Origin: Chelydra serpentina
Taxonomy: Eukaryota; Chordata; Testudines; Chelydridae
Length of the DNA: 64,000 bases
Assembly (NCBI GenBank): GCA_037349315.1
Contig: JBAIAC010000054.1
Coordinates: 744,001 to 808,000 of the forward strand
Direction of reading: 5' to 3'
Shown here piece by piece: positions 1 to 10,447 of this stretch. The translations under genes were made by a program, and so were the position numbers. The notes beneath the pieces were generated by a model, which worked only from the letters and a program-made list of their open reading frames with translations, ran no database searches and was not told the origin of the DNA. Position 1 is the stretch's first letter. Each line of letters starts with the position of its first letter.

Positions 1-202
1 TGATTTGGGAGTGCTTCATTGCAGACTCTTCTAAAAAGACTGTCAGTCAGCTGCGCACCAGCGGAGCAGCGCATAACAGAGAAGCAAACAGGTGGAGTTA
101 GCCTGGGAGTTCGCCTGGAGAGAACCTACTGAGGCATCCCCCTTGCAGGTTTCCCTGAGTAGCTTCTGCCACAAGTGAGAAAACTCTTCGAAGGAAGGAA
201 CT

Positions 203-1219
203 ATGGATGCTGAGCGATCCGCTGTCGTGACCTGCACAGGATGTGCCATGTTTGTCTTTCTTCCACAGGATAGAAGCGACTTTGTCTGTACAAAGTGCAA
301 GCTGATCTCTATATTGGAGGAGAAGATTCAAGGTCTGGAGAAACGAGTATCAACCCTGCGTTCCATAAAAGAAAATGAGGAGTTCCTGGATAGACGTCAG
401 GATAGGCTTCAGCGGGCGCAGTGTTGTGAGGATTCAGAGCAGGCTGCGCAGCAGGGACAGAAGGCCAGCGAGGATAATTGGCGGCATGTGACTTCCAGAA
501 GAGGAAAGAGTATGAGACAAGTCCATGTACAAGAAACGCATATTCAGATGAGCAACCGTTTTCATGTTCTCTCCACAGCCACTAGTGCAGAGAGTGGAGT
601 GAATGATGCATCTGAGGGAACAGAGCAGAAGGAGACTCCACTGATTGGAAGGCATGAGATGCACAGTCCTAGGGATGGGGGTTCCACGACCACCACTCCC
701 AAGAGGAGGAGGAGGGTGGTTGTGGTCGGGGACTCTCTCCTCAGGGGGACTGAGTCATCTATCTGCCGCCCTGACCGGGAAAACCGAGAGGTGTGCTGCT
801 TGCCAGGGGCTAGGATTCGTGATGTGACGGAGAGACTGCCGAGACTCATCAAGCCCTCAGATCGCTACCCCTTCCTGCTTCTCCACGTGGGCACCAATGA
901 TACTGCCAAGAATGACCTTGAGCGTATTACTGCAGACTACGTGGCTCTGGGAAGAAGGATAAAGGAGTTTGAGGCGCAAGTGGTGTTCTCGTCCATTCTC
1001 CCTGTGGCAGGAAAAGGCCGGGGTAGAGACCGTCGAATCGTGGAAGTCAACGAATGGCTACGCAGATGGTGTCGGAGAGAAGGGTTTGGATTCTTTGACC
1101 ATGGGATGGTGTTCCAAGAAGAAGGAGTGCTAGGCAGAGACGGGCTCCACCTGACGAAGAGAGGGAAGAGCATCTTTGGAAGCAGGCTGGCCAACCTAGT
1201 GAGGAGGGCTTTAAACTAG
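203..1219 (+). CDS. CR1 ORF1 protein with zinc-finger-like motif and SGNH/GDSL esterase domain
   Basis: The 338-residue ORF1 protein of the retrotransposon starts at the first ATG after the 5' UTR. Near the N-terminus C11, C14, C29 and C32 form a CX2C-X14-CX2C zinc-finger-like module, a feature known from turtle CR1 ORF1. A Glu/Lys/Leu-rich stretch (about residues 36-75) looks like a coiled coil. A basic run at about 166-171 precedes an SGNH-hydrolase domain: GDSLL with the candidate nucleophile S178, HVGTND at 228-233, and DGLH at 313-316 supplying the Asp and His. ORF1 esterase domains are established for the CR1 clade; the substrate is not clear from sequence. The protein ends RRALN, and the codons for the last two residues form part of a possible frameshift heptamer (1210-1216). 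The decayed second copy has a TGA where this one has TGG. Confidence 0.93.
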   Translation: MDAERSAVVTCTGCAMFVFLPQDRSDFVCTKCKLISILEEKIQGLEKRVSTLRSIKENEEFLDRRQDRLQRAQCCEDSEQAAQQGQKASEDNWRHVTSRRGKSMRQVHVQETHIQMSNRFHVLSTATSAESGVNDASEGTEQKETPLIGRHEMHSPRDGGSTTTTPKRRRRVVVVGDSLLRGTESSICRPDRENREVCCLPGARIRDVTERLPRLIKPSDRYPFLLLHVGTNDTAKNDLERITADYVALGRRIKEFEAQVVFSSILPVAGKGRGRDRRIVEVNEWLRRWCRREGFGFFDHGMVFQEEGVLGRDGLHLTKRGKSIFGSRLANLVRRALN

Positions 1220-1249
1220 GTTCACCGGGGGAAGGAGACCAAAGCCCCG
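1210..1249 (+). promoter_or_regulatory. Candidate -1 ribosomal frameshift site at the CR1 ORF1/ORF2 junction
   Basis: T TTA AAC occupies 1210-1216 in the ORF1 phase required for -1 slippage (XXY = TTA, YYZ = AAC) and directly precedes the ORF1 stop TAG at 1217-1219. After a 9-nt spacer, CGGGG at 1226-1230 can pair with CCCCG at 1245-1249, leaving a 14-nt loop. Slippage would yield TTT AAA CTA GGT, which is exactly the ORF2 frame and is open to 4113. Reading on through the TAG in the ORF1 frame meets TAA at 1253. The features are read directly; the mechanism is inferred and untested. Confidence 0.45.
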
Positions 1250-1263
1250 AGGTAAGTGGGGAA

Positions 1264-4113
1264 GTGGGATACCGGGAGGAATCACAAGTAGGTGAGTGCA
1301 AGAGGGGAGGGCTCCTGCCCCATACTGGGACAGCAGGACGATCGGTGAGTTATCTTAAATGCCTATACACAAATGCAAGAAGCCTGGGGAACAAGCAGGG
1401 AGAACTGGAAGTCCTGGCACAGTCAAGGAATTATGACGTAATTGGAATAACAGAGACTTGGTGGGATAACTCACACGATTGGAGTACTGTCATGGATGGA
1501 TATAAACTGTTCAGGAAGGATAGGCAGGGCAGAAAAGGTGGGGGAGTTGCGTTGTATGTAAGAGAGCAGTATGACTGCTCAGAGCTCCAGTATGAAACTG
1601 CAGAAAAACCTGAGAGTCTCTGGATCAAATTGAGAAGTGTGAGCAACAAGGGTAATGTCGTGGTGGGAGTCTGCTACAGACCACCAGACCAGGCAGATGA
1701 GGTGGACGAGGCTTTCTTCCAGCAACTAACAGAAGTTACTAGATCACAGGCCCTGGTTCTCATGGGTGACTTTAATCACCCCGACATCTGCTGGGAGAGC
1801 AATACAGCGGTCCACAGACAATCCAGGAAGTTTTTGGAAAGTGTAGGGGACAATTTCCTGGTGCAAGTGCTGGAGGAACCAACTAGGGGAAAAGCTCTTC
1901 TTGACCTGCTGCTCACAAACAGGGAAGAAATAGTAGAGGAAGCAATAGTGGATGGGAACCTGGGAGGCAGTGACCATGAGATGGTCGAGTTCAGGATCCT
2001 GACACAAGGAAGAAAGGAGAACAGTAGAATACAGAGCCTGGACTTCAGAAAAGCAGACTTTGACTCCCTCAGGGAACTGATGGGCAAGGTCCCCTGGGAG
2101 AATAACATGAGGGGGAAAGGAGTCGAGGAAAGCTGGCTGTATTTTAAAGAAACCTTATTGAGGTTGCAGGAACAAACCATCCCGATGTGTAGAAAGAAAA
2201 GTAAATATGGCAGGCGACCAGCTTGGCTTAACAGTGAAATCCTTGCTCGTCTTAAACACAAAAAAGCAGCTTACAAGAAGTGGAAGATTGGACAAATGAC
2301 CAGGGAGGAGTATAAAAATATTGTTCAGGCATGCAGGAGTGAAATTAGGAAGGCCAAATCACACTTGGAGTTGCAGCTAGCTGGAGATGTTAGGAGTAAC
2401 AAGAAGGGTTTCTTCAGGTATGTTAGCAACAAGAAGAAAGTCAAGGAACGTGTGGGCCCCTTGCTGAATGAGGGAGGGAACCTTGTGACAGAGGATGCGG
2501 AGAAAGCTAGTGTACTCAATGCTTTTTTTGCCTCTGTCTTCACAGACAAGGGCAGCTCCCAGATGGCTGCACTCCGCAGCACGGTATGGGGAGGAGGTGA
2601 CCAGCCCTCTGTGGAGAAAGAAGTAGTTCGGGACTATTTAGAAAAGCTGGACGAACACAAGTCCATGGGGCCGGATGCACTGCATCCGAGGGTGCTAAAG
2701 GAGTTGGCCGATGTGATTACAGAGCCATTGGCCATTATCTTTGACAAATCATGGCAATCGGGGGAGGTCCCGGATGACTGGAAAAAAGCTAATGTAGTGC
2801 CCATCTTTAAAAAAGGGAAGAAGGAAGATCCGGGGAACTACAGGCCAGTCAGTCTCACCTCAATCCCTGGAAAAATCATGGAACAGGTCCTCAAGGAATC
2901 AATTTTGAACCACTTAAAGGAGGGGAAAGTGATCAGGAACAGTCAGCATGGATTCACCAAGGGCAAGTCATGCCTGACTAACCTAATTGCCTTCTATGAT
3001 GAGATAACTGGCTCTGTGGATGAGGGGAAAGCAGTGGATGTGCTATTTCTTGACTTTAGCAAAGCTTTTGATACAGTCTCGCACAGCGTTCTTGCCAGCA
3101 AGTTAAAGAAGTATGGGCTGGATGAATGGACGGTAAGGTGGATAGAAAACTGGCTGGATGGTCGTGCTCAACGGGTAGTGATCAATGGCTCCATGTCTAG
3201 TTGGCAGCCGGTATCAAGTGGAGTGCCCCAAGGGTCGGTGCTGGGGCCGGTTTTGTTCAATATCTTCATCAACGACCTGGAGGATGGTGTGGACTGCACC
3301 CTTAGCAAGTTTGCAGATGACACTAAACTGGGAGGAGTGGTTGATACGCTGGAGGCTAGGGATAGGATACAGAGGGACCTAGACAAATTAGAGGATTGGG
3401 CCAAAAGAAATCTGATGAGGTTCAACAAGGACAAGTGCAGAGTCCTGCACTTAGGACGGAAGAATCCCATGCACTGCTACAGACTAGGGACCGAATGGCT
3501 GGGCAGCAGTTCTGCAGAAAAGGACCTAGGGGTTACAGTGGACGAAAAGCTGAATATGAGTCAACAGTGTGCCCTTGTTGCCAAGAAGGCTAACGGCATT
3601 TTGGGCTGTATAAGTAGGGGCATTTCCAGCAGATCGAGGGATGTGATTATTCCCCTCTATTCGGCACTGGTGAGGCCTCATTTGGAGTACTGTGTCCAGT
3701 TTTGGGCCCCACACTACAAGAAGGATGTGGATAAATTGGAAAGAGTCCAACGGAGGGCAACAAAAATGATTAGGGGGCTGGAGCACATGACTTATGAGGA
3801 GAGGCTGAGGGAACTGAGATTGTTTAGCCTGCAGAAGAGAAGAGTGAGGGGGGATTTGATAGCTGCTTTCAACTACCTAAAAGGGGGTTCCAAAGAGGAT
3901 GGATCTAGACTGTTCTCAGTGGTAGAAGATGACAGAACAAGGAGTAATGGTCTCAAGTTGCAGAGGGGGAGGTTTAGGTTGGATATTAGGAAAAACTTTT
4001 TCACTAGTAGGGTGGTGAAGCACTGGAATGGGTTACCTAGGGAGGTGGTGGAATCTCCTTCCTTAGAGGTTTTTAAGGTCAGGCTTGACAAAGCCCTGGC
4101 TGGGATGATCTAG
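1264..4113 (+). CDS. CR1 ORF2: APE endonuclease plus reverse transcriptase
   Basis: This ORF2 polyprotein nicks target DNA and primes reverse transcription. The frame is open from 1099, overlapping ORF1 by 121 nt in the -1 register; 1264 is only the first GTG after the ORF1 stop, and the true N-terminus is unknown. The first in-frame ATG is at 1492. It lies after the apurinic-endonuclease Asn of YTNARS (residue 37 counted from 1264) and the Glu of ITETWW (64), so starting there would truncate the nuclease. Further motifs are GDFN, the SDH triplet of GGSDHEM, the RT segment DFSKAFDTV, the [10 protein letters not shown] block, and the catalytic FADD at residues 683-686. A CR1-type C-terminal domain follows. 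At about 949 residues it is complete for the family and has no stops. Confidence 0.93.
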   Translation: MGYREESQVGECKRGGLLPHTGTAGRSVSYLKCLYTNARSLGNKQGELEVLAQSRNYDVIGITETWWDNSHDWSTVMDGYKLFRKDRQGRKGGGVALYVREQYDCSELQYETAEKPESLWIKLRSVSNKGNVVVGVCYRPPDQADEVDEAFFQQLTEVTRSQALVLMGDFNHPDICWESNTAVHRQSRKFLESVGDNFLVQVLEEPTRGKALLDLLLTNREEIVEEAIVDGNLGGSDHEMVEFRILTQGRKENSRIQSLDFRKADFDSLRELMGKVPWENNMRGKGVEESWLYFKETLLRLQEQTIPMCRKKSKYGRRPAWLNSEILARLKHKKAAYKKWKIGQMTREEYKNIVQACRSEIRKAKSHLELQLAGDVRSNKKGFFRYVSNKKKVKERVGPLLNEGGNLVTEDAEKASVLNAFFASVFTDKGSSQMAALRSTVWGGGDQPSVEKEVVRDYLEKLDEHKSMGPDALHPRVLKELADVITEPLAIIFDKSWQSGEVPDDWKKANVVPIFKKGKKEDPGNYRPVSLTSIPGKIMEQVLKESILNHLKEGKVIRNSQHGFTKGKSCLTNLIAFYDEITGSVDEGKAVDVLFLDFSKAFDTVSHSVLASKLKKYGLDEWTVRWIENWLDGRAQRVVINGSMSSWQPVSSGVPQGSVLGPVLFNIFINDLEDGVDCTLSKFADDTKLGGVVDTLEARDRIQRDLDKLEDWAKRNLMRFNKDKCRVLHLGRKNPMHCYRLGTEWLGSSSAEKDLGVTVDEKLNMSQQCALVAKKANGILGCISRGISSRSRDVIIPLYSALVRPHLEYCVQFWAPHYKKDVDKLERVQRRATKMIRGLEHMTYEERLRELRLFSLQKRRVRGDLIAAFNYLKGGSKEDGSRLFSVVEDDRTRSNGLKLQRGRFRLDIRKNFFTSRVVKHWNGLPREVVESPSLEVFKVRLDKALAGMI

Positions 4114-4207
4114 TTGGGGTTGGTCCTGCTTTGAGCAGGGGGTTGGACTAGATGACCTCCTGAGGTCCCTTCCAACCCTGAGATTCTATGATTCTATGAT
4201 TCTATGA

Positions 4208-4812
4208 CTCAACAGGGTATGCAGGGACATGCCTATGGACAGAACTCTGAGGTTTTTCCATGCCATGTGATGGACAGCTTGTCTTTGGGACAAAGAAAGC
4301 AGAGACCACATGGCAAGAGACTATAAAAAGCTGCTGCAGCTCCTCCATCTTGTCTTCAATCCTGCTTCTTACCTCTGGAGGGACTTTGCTACAAATGGAA
4401 GCTCTACACAAAGGACTGAATGACCCATCCCAGCTGTGGATGTACTCCAGAGACTGGATTTGAACCAGCAGTTTATTCTATCACTGCTACAAGCCTGAAC
4501 CAAGAACTTTGCCATTACTGTATGTAATTGATTCATTTAAGCAATTCTAGCTCTCATCTATATCTTTTTCCTTTTATGAATAAACCTTTAGATTTTAGAT
4601 TCTAAAGGATTGGCAACAGCGTGATTTGTGGGTAAGATTGGATTTGTATATTGACCTGGGTCTGGGGCTTGGTATTTTGGGATTGAGAGAACATTTTTCT
4701 TTTACTGGGATATTGGTTTTCATAATAATTTGTCCCCATAACGAGTGGCACAGGTGGGAAATTGGAGTGTCTAAGGGAATTGCTTGTGTGACTTGTGGTT
4801 AGTACTGAGCCG
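4208..4812 (+). repeat. LTR-like sequence (probable solo LTR)
   Basis: This non-coding block has a TATA-like ACTATAAAAAG at about 4320 and an AATAAA at 4579-4584 about 260 bp downstream, the promoter-to-polyadenylation layout of an LTR. No terminal repeats or target duplication could be fixed, so boundaries are simply the flanking CR1 ends. The family is not recognised with certainty; an endogenous-retrovirus LTR is the most likely reading. Confidence 0.45.
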
Positions 4813-5378
4813 AATCATAGAATCATAGAATATCAGGGTTGGAAGGGACCTCAGGAGGTCATCTAGTCCAACCCCCTGCTCAAAGCAGGACCAACCCCAA
4901 CTAGATCATCCCAGCCAGGGCTTTGTCAAGCCTGACCTTAAAAACCTCGAAGGAAGGAGATTCCACCACCTCCCTAGGTAACCCATTCCAGTGCTTCACC
5001 ACTCTACTAGTGAAAAAGGTTTTCCTAATATCCAACCTAAACCTCCCCCTCTGCAACTTGAGACCATTACTCCTTGTTCTGTCATCTTCTACCACTGAGA
5101 ACAGTCTAGATCCATCCTCTTTAGAACCTCCTTTCAGGTAGTTGAAAAGAGCTATCAAATCCCCCCTCATTCTTCTCTTCTGCAGATTAAATAATCCCAG
5201 TTCCCTCAGCGTCTCCTCATAAATCATGTGCTCCAGCCCCCTAATCATTTTTGTTGCCCTCCACTGGACTCTTTCCAATTTTTCCACATCCTTCTTGTAG
5301 TATGGGGCCCAAAACTGGGCACAGTACTCCAGATGAGGCCTCACCAATGCCGAATAGAGGGGAATGATCACATCCCTC
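4813..5378 (-). mobile_element. 5'-truncated CR1 LINE
   Basis: This is the reverse complement of the CR1 3' end. It starts with the ATAGAATCATAGAAT tail, then the 3' UTR, then the last ~160 codons of ORF2 (stop at about 4901, open to about 5380), which read with little decay and closely match copy 1 ([19 protein letters not shown]). 5' truncation is usual for LINE insertions. It ends beside a hAT miniature element. Confidence 0.93.
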
Positions 5379-5387
5379 AATCTAATC

Positions 5388-5702
5388 CAGGGGTAGGCAA
5401 CCTATGGCATGTGTGCCAAGGGCAGCATGCGAGCTGATTTTCAGTGGCACTCACACTGCCCAGGTCCTGGCCTGGCCTGGTCTGGGGGGCTCTGCATTTT
5501 AATTTAATTTTAAATGAAGCGTCTTAAACATTTTAAAAACCTTAGTTACTTTATATACAACAATAGTTTAGTTATATATATTATAGACTTATAGAAAGAG
5601 ACCTTCTAAAAACGTTAAAGTGTATTACTGGCACGCAAAACCTTAAATTAGAGTGAATAAATGAAGACTCGGCACAGCACTTCTGAAAGGTTGCCGACCC
5701 TG
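5388..5702. mobile_element. hAT-type miniature DNA transposon
   Basis: The terminal inverted repeats CAGGGGTAGGCAACC and GGTTGCCGACCCTG bound 315 bp of AT-rich non-coding DNA. It is flanked by a perfect 8-bp duplication ATCTAATC (5380-5387 and 5703-5710), the hallmark of hAT transposition. It encodes no transposase. Confidence 0.88.
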
Positions 5703-5710
5703 ATCTAATC

Positions 5711-6002
5711 TATCTAATGGTGAACTATAAAAGAGATTTATATGTTAGAGGAAAGGTATTCCAAATCCAAATTCTATAACACAAAAGACAGTGCCACTCA
5801 ACCCTACTGAGTGCCTTTCCTGCCTCGGTTGCAATGGCAATTGTGTGATCCCTCATCTAAGCTTGGTGCAAGGTACTCATTTTCCTCCAGTATTCTCTGC
5901 CACACATTTCCCCCTCCTTTCTTGAAACATGCCCCTCCCACCCCCAGTCACGGTGTACGAGAATGGGGCTGAGCTGACTTTTCTAAGTCCATCACTATAG
6001 CA
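5711..6002. other. Unassigned non-coding sequence
   Basis: I see no coding frame, RNA gene or recognisable repeat between the two hAT elements. Confidence 0.5.
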
Positions 6003-6223
6003 CAGTGATTCTCAAACTTTTGTACTGGTGACCCCTTTCACACAGCAAGGCTCTGAATGCGACCCCCCCCTTACACATTAAAACATCTTTTTTTATATTT
6101 AACACCATTATAAATGCTGGAGGTGAAGGGGGGTTTGGTGTGGAGGCTGACAGCTCGCGACCCCCCCATGTAATAACCTCATGACCTCCTGAGGGGTCAC
6201 GACCCCCAGTTTGAGAACCCCTG
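6003..6223. mobile_element. hAT-type miniature element
   Basis: The ends are CAGTGATTCTCAAAC and GTTTGAGAACCCCTG, with flanking 8-mers CTATAGCA/CTCTAGCA (one mismatch). A second, related copy lies at 7188-7406. Confidence 0.82.
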
Positions 6224-6376
6224 CTCTAGCACTACCTTCCCACCAGATCACCCCAGCAGGCCTTCCTCCTGAGATAAGAGTTCTGAGAACGACTCCACAA
6301 AGCCTAGGCATCAGGGAGAGAATCATAGAAATGTAGGGCTGGTCTAGTCCAGTCTCCTGCACTGAGGCAGGACTAA

Positions 6377-6590
6377 GGGCTTGTACACACTAGTGCTTAC
6401 TTCGCTATAACTTAAATCGCTCAGGGATGTGAATCCCGCCTCTTCCCAAGAGCTGTGCATTACCCCAACCTAAGCGTTAGTGTGGACAGCGCTATGCTGG
6501 AGAAGCTCTCACACTGAAACAGCTACTGCCGCTCAGGGAGGTGCACTAGCTGCGCCACAATAGCAATTCTAGTGTAGGTTAGCTCCAAGT
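6377..6590. mobile_element. Miniature DNA transposon-like insertion
   Basis: The ends GGGCTTGTACACACTAG and CTAGTGTAGGTTAGCTCC are imperfect inverted copies, and the segment interrupts the CR1 tail. Exact ends and superfamily are uncertain; GTGTAGAC-type ends recur at about 17785 and 61774. Confidence 0.5.
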
Positions 6591-6601
6591 ATAATCTAAA
6601 C

Positions 6602-6714
6602 CAGAGTTTCTCAACCTTTTTGATACCAGGGACTGGCTTGCTGCCTTCCTAAATTGTGTCAGGGAGATCTCAGGGACCGGTGCCGGTCCATGGACTGGTC
6701 ACTGAGAAACACTG
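6602..6714. mobile_element. Short hAT-type miniature element
   Basis: The ends CAGAGTTTCTCAACC and GAGAAACACTG are inverted, with flanking 8-mers ATCTAAAC/ATCTAGAC (one mismatch). It sits inside the old CR1. Confidence 0.75.
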
Positions 6715-7187
6715 ATCTAGACCATCCCTGACCTGTTATTAAAAACCTTCAATGATGGAGATTCCCCAACTCTACATGATTTATTCCAGTGCTTAACTAC
6801 ACTTTCAGTTCAGAGGTTTTTCCTAATGTCTAACCTAAAGTTCCCTTGTTGCAATTTAAGCCCATTACTTTCTGTTCTTTCCTCAGTGGATAAGGAGAAC
6901 AGTGTATCACCCTCCTTTTTATAGCAATTCCCTTTTACGTACTTGAAAACTGTTATCGTGTCCCTCCTCAGTCTTCTCTTCTCCTTACTAAACCAACACT
7001 CATAGCTCATGTTTTCCAGATCTATAATAATTTTTGTTGCTCTCCTCTGGACTTTCTCCAATTTGTCCACATCTTTCTTGAAGTGGGTGCACAAATCTGG
7101 ACACAATACTTCAGTTGAGGCTTTATCAGTGCTGAGTAGAGTAGAAGAATTACTTCTTGTGTTTTGGTTACAACACTCCTGCTAATA

Positions 7188-7406
7188 CAGTGGTTCTCAA
7201 ACTTATGTATTGGTGACCCCTTTCACATAACAGGCCTCTGAGTGTGACTGCCACTTATACAGTAAAAACACTTTTTTATATTTAACACTATTTTAAATGA
7301 TGGCGGTAAATCCGGGTTTGGGGGTGGAGGCTGAAAGCTCACGACCCTCCAGGTAATAACCTCACGACCCCTTGAGGGGTCACAACCCCCAATTTGAGAA
7401 CCCCTG
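7188..7406. mobile_element. hAT-type miniature element
   Basis: The ends CAGTGGTTCTCAAAC and TTGAGAACCCCTG are bounded by the perfect 8-bp duplication TGCTAATA (7180-7187, 7407-7414). It is related to 6003-6223 and is inserted in the old CR1 ORF2 remnant. Confidence 0.88.
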
Positions 7407-7768
7407 TGCTAATACATCCCAAAATGATGTTTGCTTTTTTTGCAACAGTATTACATTGTTGACTCATATTTAGTTTGTTATTCACTCTAACCCCCAGATC
7501 CTTAGTACTCTTTCCCATTTTGTATTTGTGCAAATGATTATTCCTTCCTAAATGTAGTACTTTGTATTTATCCTTATTGAATTTCATCTTATTTATTTTA
7601 GACCATTGCTTCTGTTTGTCAAGACCATTTTGAATTCTAATCCTGTCCTCCAATGTGCTTGCAACCCCTCCCATCTTGTTATTTGTTACACTCTACCTCA
7701 AAGCAGGACCCGAGAACCCCCAAATTCACTGCTGTCATATGATTATGATATGTTTTGTACAATGCATG

Positions 7769-8979
7769 TGTGATAGAGCTCTGTTGGTCTGCCGGGCCGC
7801 TAGGGGCGGTAGGGAGCTCCTGACTTGCGTACAGGCCTTGGTCACACCCTCCTGGTATCAGAGAATTAGCATAAGGAGGGGTGTGGGCCTGAGTCCATGA
7901 CACTCCCCTCAGGCAGGGGAGCTCCGGCCAGGGTCGGTGGCGCGCCCCTCAGGCAGGGGAGCTCCGGCCAGGGTCGGTGCGCGCCCCTCAGGCAGGGGAG
8001 CGTCGGTGGCGCGCCCCTCAGGCAGGGGAGCGCCGGCCAGGGTCGGTGGCGCGCCCCTCAGGCAGGGGAGCGCCGGCCAGGGTCGGTGGCGCGCCCCTCA
8101 GGCAGGGGAGCGCCGGCCAGGGTCGGTGGCGCGCCCCTCAGGCAGGGGAGCGCCGGCCAGGGTCGGTGGCGCGCCCCTCAGGCAGGGGAGCGCCGGCCAG
8201 GGTCGGTGGCGCGCCCCTCAGGCAGGGGAGCGCCGCCGGCAAGGGTCGGTGGCGCGCCCTTCAGGCAGGGGAGCGCCGCCGGCCAGGGTCGGTGGCGCGC
8301 CCTTCAGGCAGGGGAGCGTCTGTGGCACGCCCCTCAGGCAGGGGAATGCTGGCAAGCATCTGCGTTGCTGTTGGGGTTTGCCTACCCGAGGCGGGTTAGC
8401 CAGGGTAGGGGAACGCAGGCCCACCCACCTTCTCTGCGTTCCAGCCCAGGGCCCTGTCAGTGGTGGGGGGGGAGAGGGTCCCGCCACTGGGTCAGCTGGG
8501 ATCCGCAACACGCTGGCCCCCTAGACTCCCCACACTCCCGTTCTGCCCTGGGCTACTTCCTACACAATCTCTTGATTGGGTCCCTCCAGCTCTCCAGGAT
8601 ACTCAGCCGTTGGCAGCTGCAGCTCACCTTCTGCATCAGGCTCCCCCCAGCTCAGGTTACTGCCGGGCTCCTCCAGTTCCTCGGGATATACAGCTACTGG
8701 CAGCTCTGGTAACCCCGGTCCTTCCTCCAGGACCAGCTCCACCTGGTTCAGGGCTTCCCCTGGCTTGGCAGCAGGATCTGAAGGGAGCAGCCAGCGGTCT
8801 GTCTCTGCCTCCCTCCCTGGTGCTGTCCTGACCGGGCTAAGGGCCCCACCCTTATACTTCCTGTCCCACCCCTCCCCTTCTGGGGGGTGGAGCCGGCTTG
8901 ACCTAGCCCCGCCCACTCCGGCTGAGAGAGTGGCTCTTTACCCTCTGGCTCAGAGGGAAGCCACCCTGGCTCCCTACAT
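7769..8979 (-). repeat. 3' LTR of the gypsy element
   Basis: This LTR begins, on the minus strand, TGTAGGGAGCC at 8979 and ends TATCACA at 7769. About 95 bp of its 5' part is repeated, with few changes, at 11013-11110 as the truncated 5' LTR. It contains a 40-bp minisatellite. Confidence 0.8.
7901..8350. repeat. 40-bp GC-rich minisatellite inside the LTR
   Basis: There are about 12 units, several shortened, carrying CCCCTCAGGCAGGGGAGCG followed by CCGGCCAGGGTCGGTGGCGCG. The period is exactly 40 bp across about 8041-8240. Many units contain GGCGCGCC. All six frames look open over part of it because of composition; I do not call a gene. Confidence 0.95.
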
Positions 8980-8989
8980 ACCCCACCCC

Positions 8990-9330
8990 TCAAATCTAGC
9001 TCCCGACCATCGGAGCTGGTGTCCTCACCCTCCCCTACGCAGGACAGAAAATCAGCATTGGCGTTGTCTTTTCCCGCCTGATGGTGAATCGTGAAGGCGT
9101 AGGGTTGCAGAGCCAGATACCACAGCATAAGCCTGCCATTAGCATCCTTCATCTTATTGAGCCACTTCAAGGGGGCATGGTCCGTAACCAGCATAAAGGG
9201 AGCCCCAAGGACGTAGTAGCGGAGGGCGTCGACCGCCCACTTAACTGGTAGGGCCTCTTTCTCAATGACGGAGTAATTCCATTCTGTGGGGAACAGCTTC
9301 CGACTGAGGTAGACCAGCACACTCGGTGGG
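8990..9330 (-). pseudogene. Gypsy RNase H fragment
   Basis: The minus-strand frame reads VYLSRKLFPTEWNYSVIEKEAL, LVTDHAPLKWL and HHQAGKDNANADFLS, the characteristic end of a Ty3/gypsy RNase H. It is offset from the reverse transcriptase by a frameshift near 9320-9330. The frame carries on into non-homologous residues and the LTR. Confidence 0.85.
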
Positions 9331-10250
9331 GGCTGTCTTTGGTCAGGAGCTCCGTCAGAGGGGCAGTAATGGTTGCGAAGTGGGGTACAAACCGCCGATA
9401 ATAACTAGCTAAGCCCAGGAACTGACGTACCTGCCTCTTCGTGGTCGGCGCCTGATATTCCTGAAGTGCTTGAACTTTCCCGACGAAGGGGTGCACCTGT
9501 CCCCGGCCCAAGTAAGTGGTTTCCTCCCGCCCGATTCGGCATTTTCTTGGATTGGCCGTAAATCCGACTGCACGGAGGTCCCGAAGCACAGCCACTACTT
9601 GGTTGAGATGTTCGCCCCAGTCGCTGCCATAGATGGCCACATCGTCCAAGTAGGCCGTGGCGTACTTGGTATGTGGTTACATAATTCGATCCATCAAGCG
9701 CTGAAAAGTTGCTGGAGCCCCATGGAGGCCGAAAGGCATCCTGGTGAAATGGTATAGCCCTGAAGGGGTGGCGAACACTGTCTTCTCTTTGGACCTAGGG
9801 TCCAAGGGGATCTGCCAATACCTTTTCATGAGATCTAGGGTGGTAATATAGCAGGCCTCTCCGAGTCGGTCGAGGAGCTCGTCGACGTGGGGCATTGGAT
9901 AGCCGTCGAACTTCGAAATGGCGTTTATTCTCTGGAAGTCAATGCAAAACCGCCGGCTCCCATCAGGCTTTGGGACAAGGACAACAGGGCTCCGCCATTC
10001 GCTCTGGGAGCGCTCGATAACTCCCAGCTCCAACATTGCCTGGACTTCTTCCTCTACGGCCTCCCGCATTCGCCTAGGCAATGGCTGGGTTGCCTCTCGG
10101 ACCACCACCCCAGGTTCAGTTTGTATCACATGGTAGGTGAGGGCAGTTCGCCCAGATTTCGTGGTGAATGTCTTGGGGAACGCCCTTACTAAGCAGCGGG
10201 CCTGCTCTCGCTGCTACACGATGGGTGTTTCTGTTAGCTGGGGCTCACCA
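9330..10250 (-). pseudogene. Gypsy reverse transcriptase remnant
   Basis: The minus strand reads the pre-RT segment (PKTFTTKSGRTALTYHVIQ) and then WRSPVVLVPKPDGSRRFCID, YITTLDLMKRYWQIPL, FGLHGAPATFQRLMD, and after a break MDDVAIYGSDWGEH and QFLGLASYYRRFVPHF. This is the standard Ty3/gypsy RT and connection series. The catalytic YxDD motif falls at the break near 9650-9680, where the frame is lost: the next frame opens at MDDVAIY. It follows the integrase remnant on the same strand, separated only by the SINE. Confidence 0.88.
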
Positions 10251-10263
10251 TTGTCCGGCTCCT

Positions 10264-10447
10264 AGAATCATAGAATATCAGGGTTGGAAGGGACCTTAGG
10301 AAATCATCTAGTCCAACCCCCTGCTCAAAGCAGGACCAATCCCCATTTTTTTGCCCCCGATCCCCAAACGGCCCCCTCAAGGATTGAACTCACAATCCTG
10401 GGTTTAGCAGGCCAATGCTCAAACCACTGAGCTATCCCTCCCCCTCC
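10264..10447 (-). mobile_element. tRNA-derived turtle SINE with CR1 tail
   Basis: In reverse complement it shows the pol III A box TAGCTCAGTGG and B box (TTCAATCC) of the tRNA-like head, then a short body and the CR1-like tail ending ATTCTATGATTCTA. It is inserted between the gypsy integrase and RT remnants. A CTCCT repeat flanks both ends and may be the target duplication. Confidence 0.92.

Larger units (their letters stand above)
1..4207 (+). mobile_element. Near full-length CR1 non-LTR retrotransposon (copy 1)
   Basis: This CR1-clade LINE has a 5' UTR (entered at base 1, so the true start may lie outside the window), ORF1 at 203-1219, ORF2 with no stop codon up to 4113, and a 3' UTR of about 90 bp. 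The tail contains the hairpin-forming CTGCTTTGAGCAGGG segment and ends in three ATTCTATG units at 4185-4207. Both reading frames are uninterrupted, unlike every other LINE in the window, so this is the youngest-looking insertion here. The second copy at about 52320-57955 aligns along nearly its whole length. The 3' tail is shared with the tRNA-derived SINEs in the window, consistent with the known mobilisation of turtle SINEs by CR1 reverse transcriptase. Confidence 0.95.
6320..7686 (-). mobile_element. Old CR1-clade LINE fragment (3' part, interrupted)
   Basis: This diverged CR1 on the minus strand shows a degenerate tail (GAATCATAGAAATGTAGGG) and ORF2 C-terminal remnants. Segments such as [16 protein letters not shown] (about 6810-7106) and [17 protein letters not shown] (about 7410-7560) match copy 1. 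It is broken by three DNA elements (about 6377-6590, 6602-6714, 7188-7406) and continues beyond a large LTR insertion at 12159-12410. Confidence 0.85.

Noticed and set aside
1249..1257. Perfect 5' splice-site consensus GAG|GTAAGT in CR1 copy 1
   Set aside because: The match is created by the 8-bp difference at the ORF junction. No partner acceptor or reason for splicing is evident, and copy 2 lacks it.
7901..8350. CRISPR-like array
   Set aside because: Units are contiguous without unique spacers, and this is a vertebrate genome; it is an ordinary minisatellite.
7897..8712. Long plus-strand reading frames of 140-270 codons
   Set aside because: They run through the 40-bp minisatellite; all frames are open because of unit composition, and no domain is visible.
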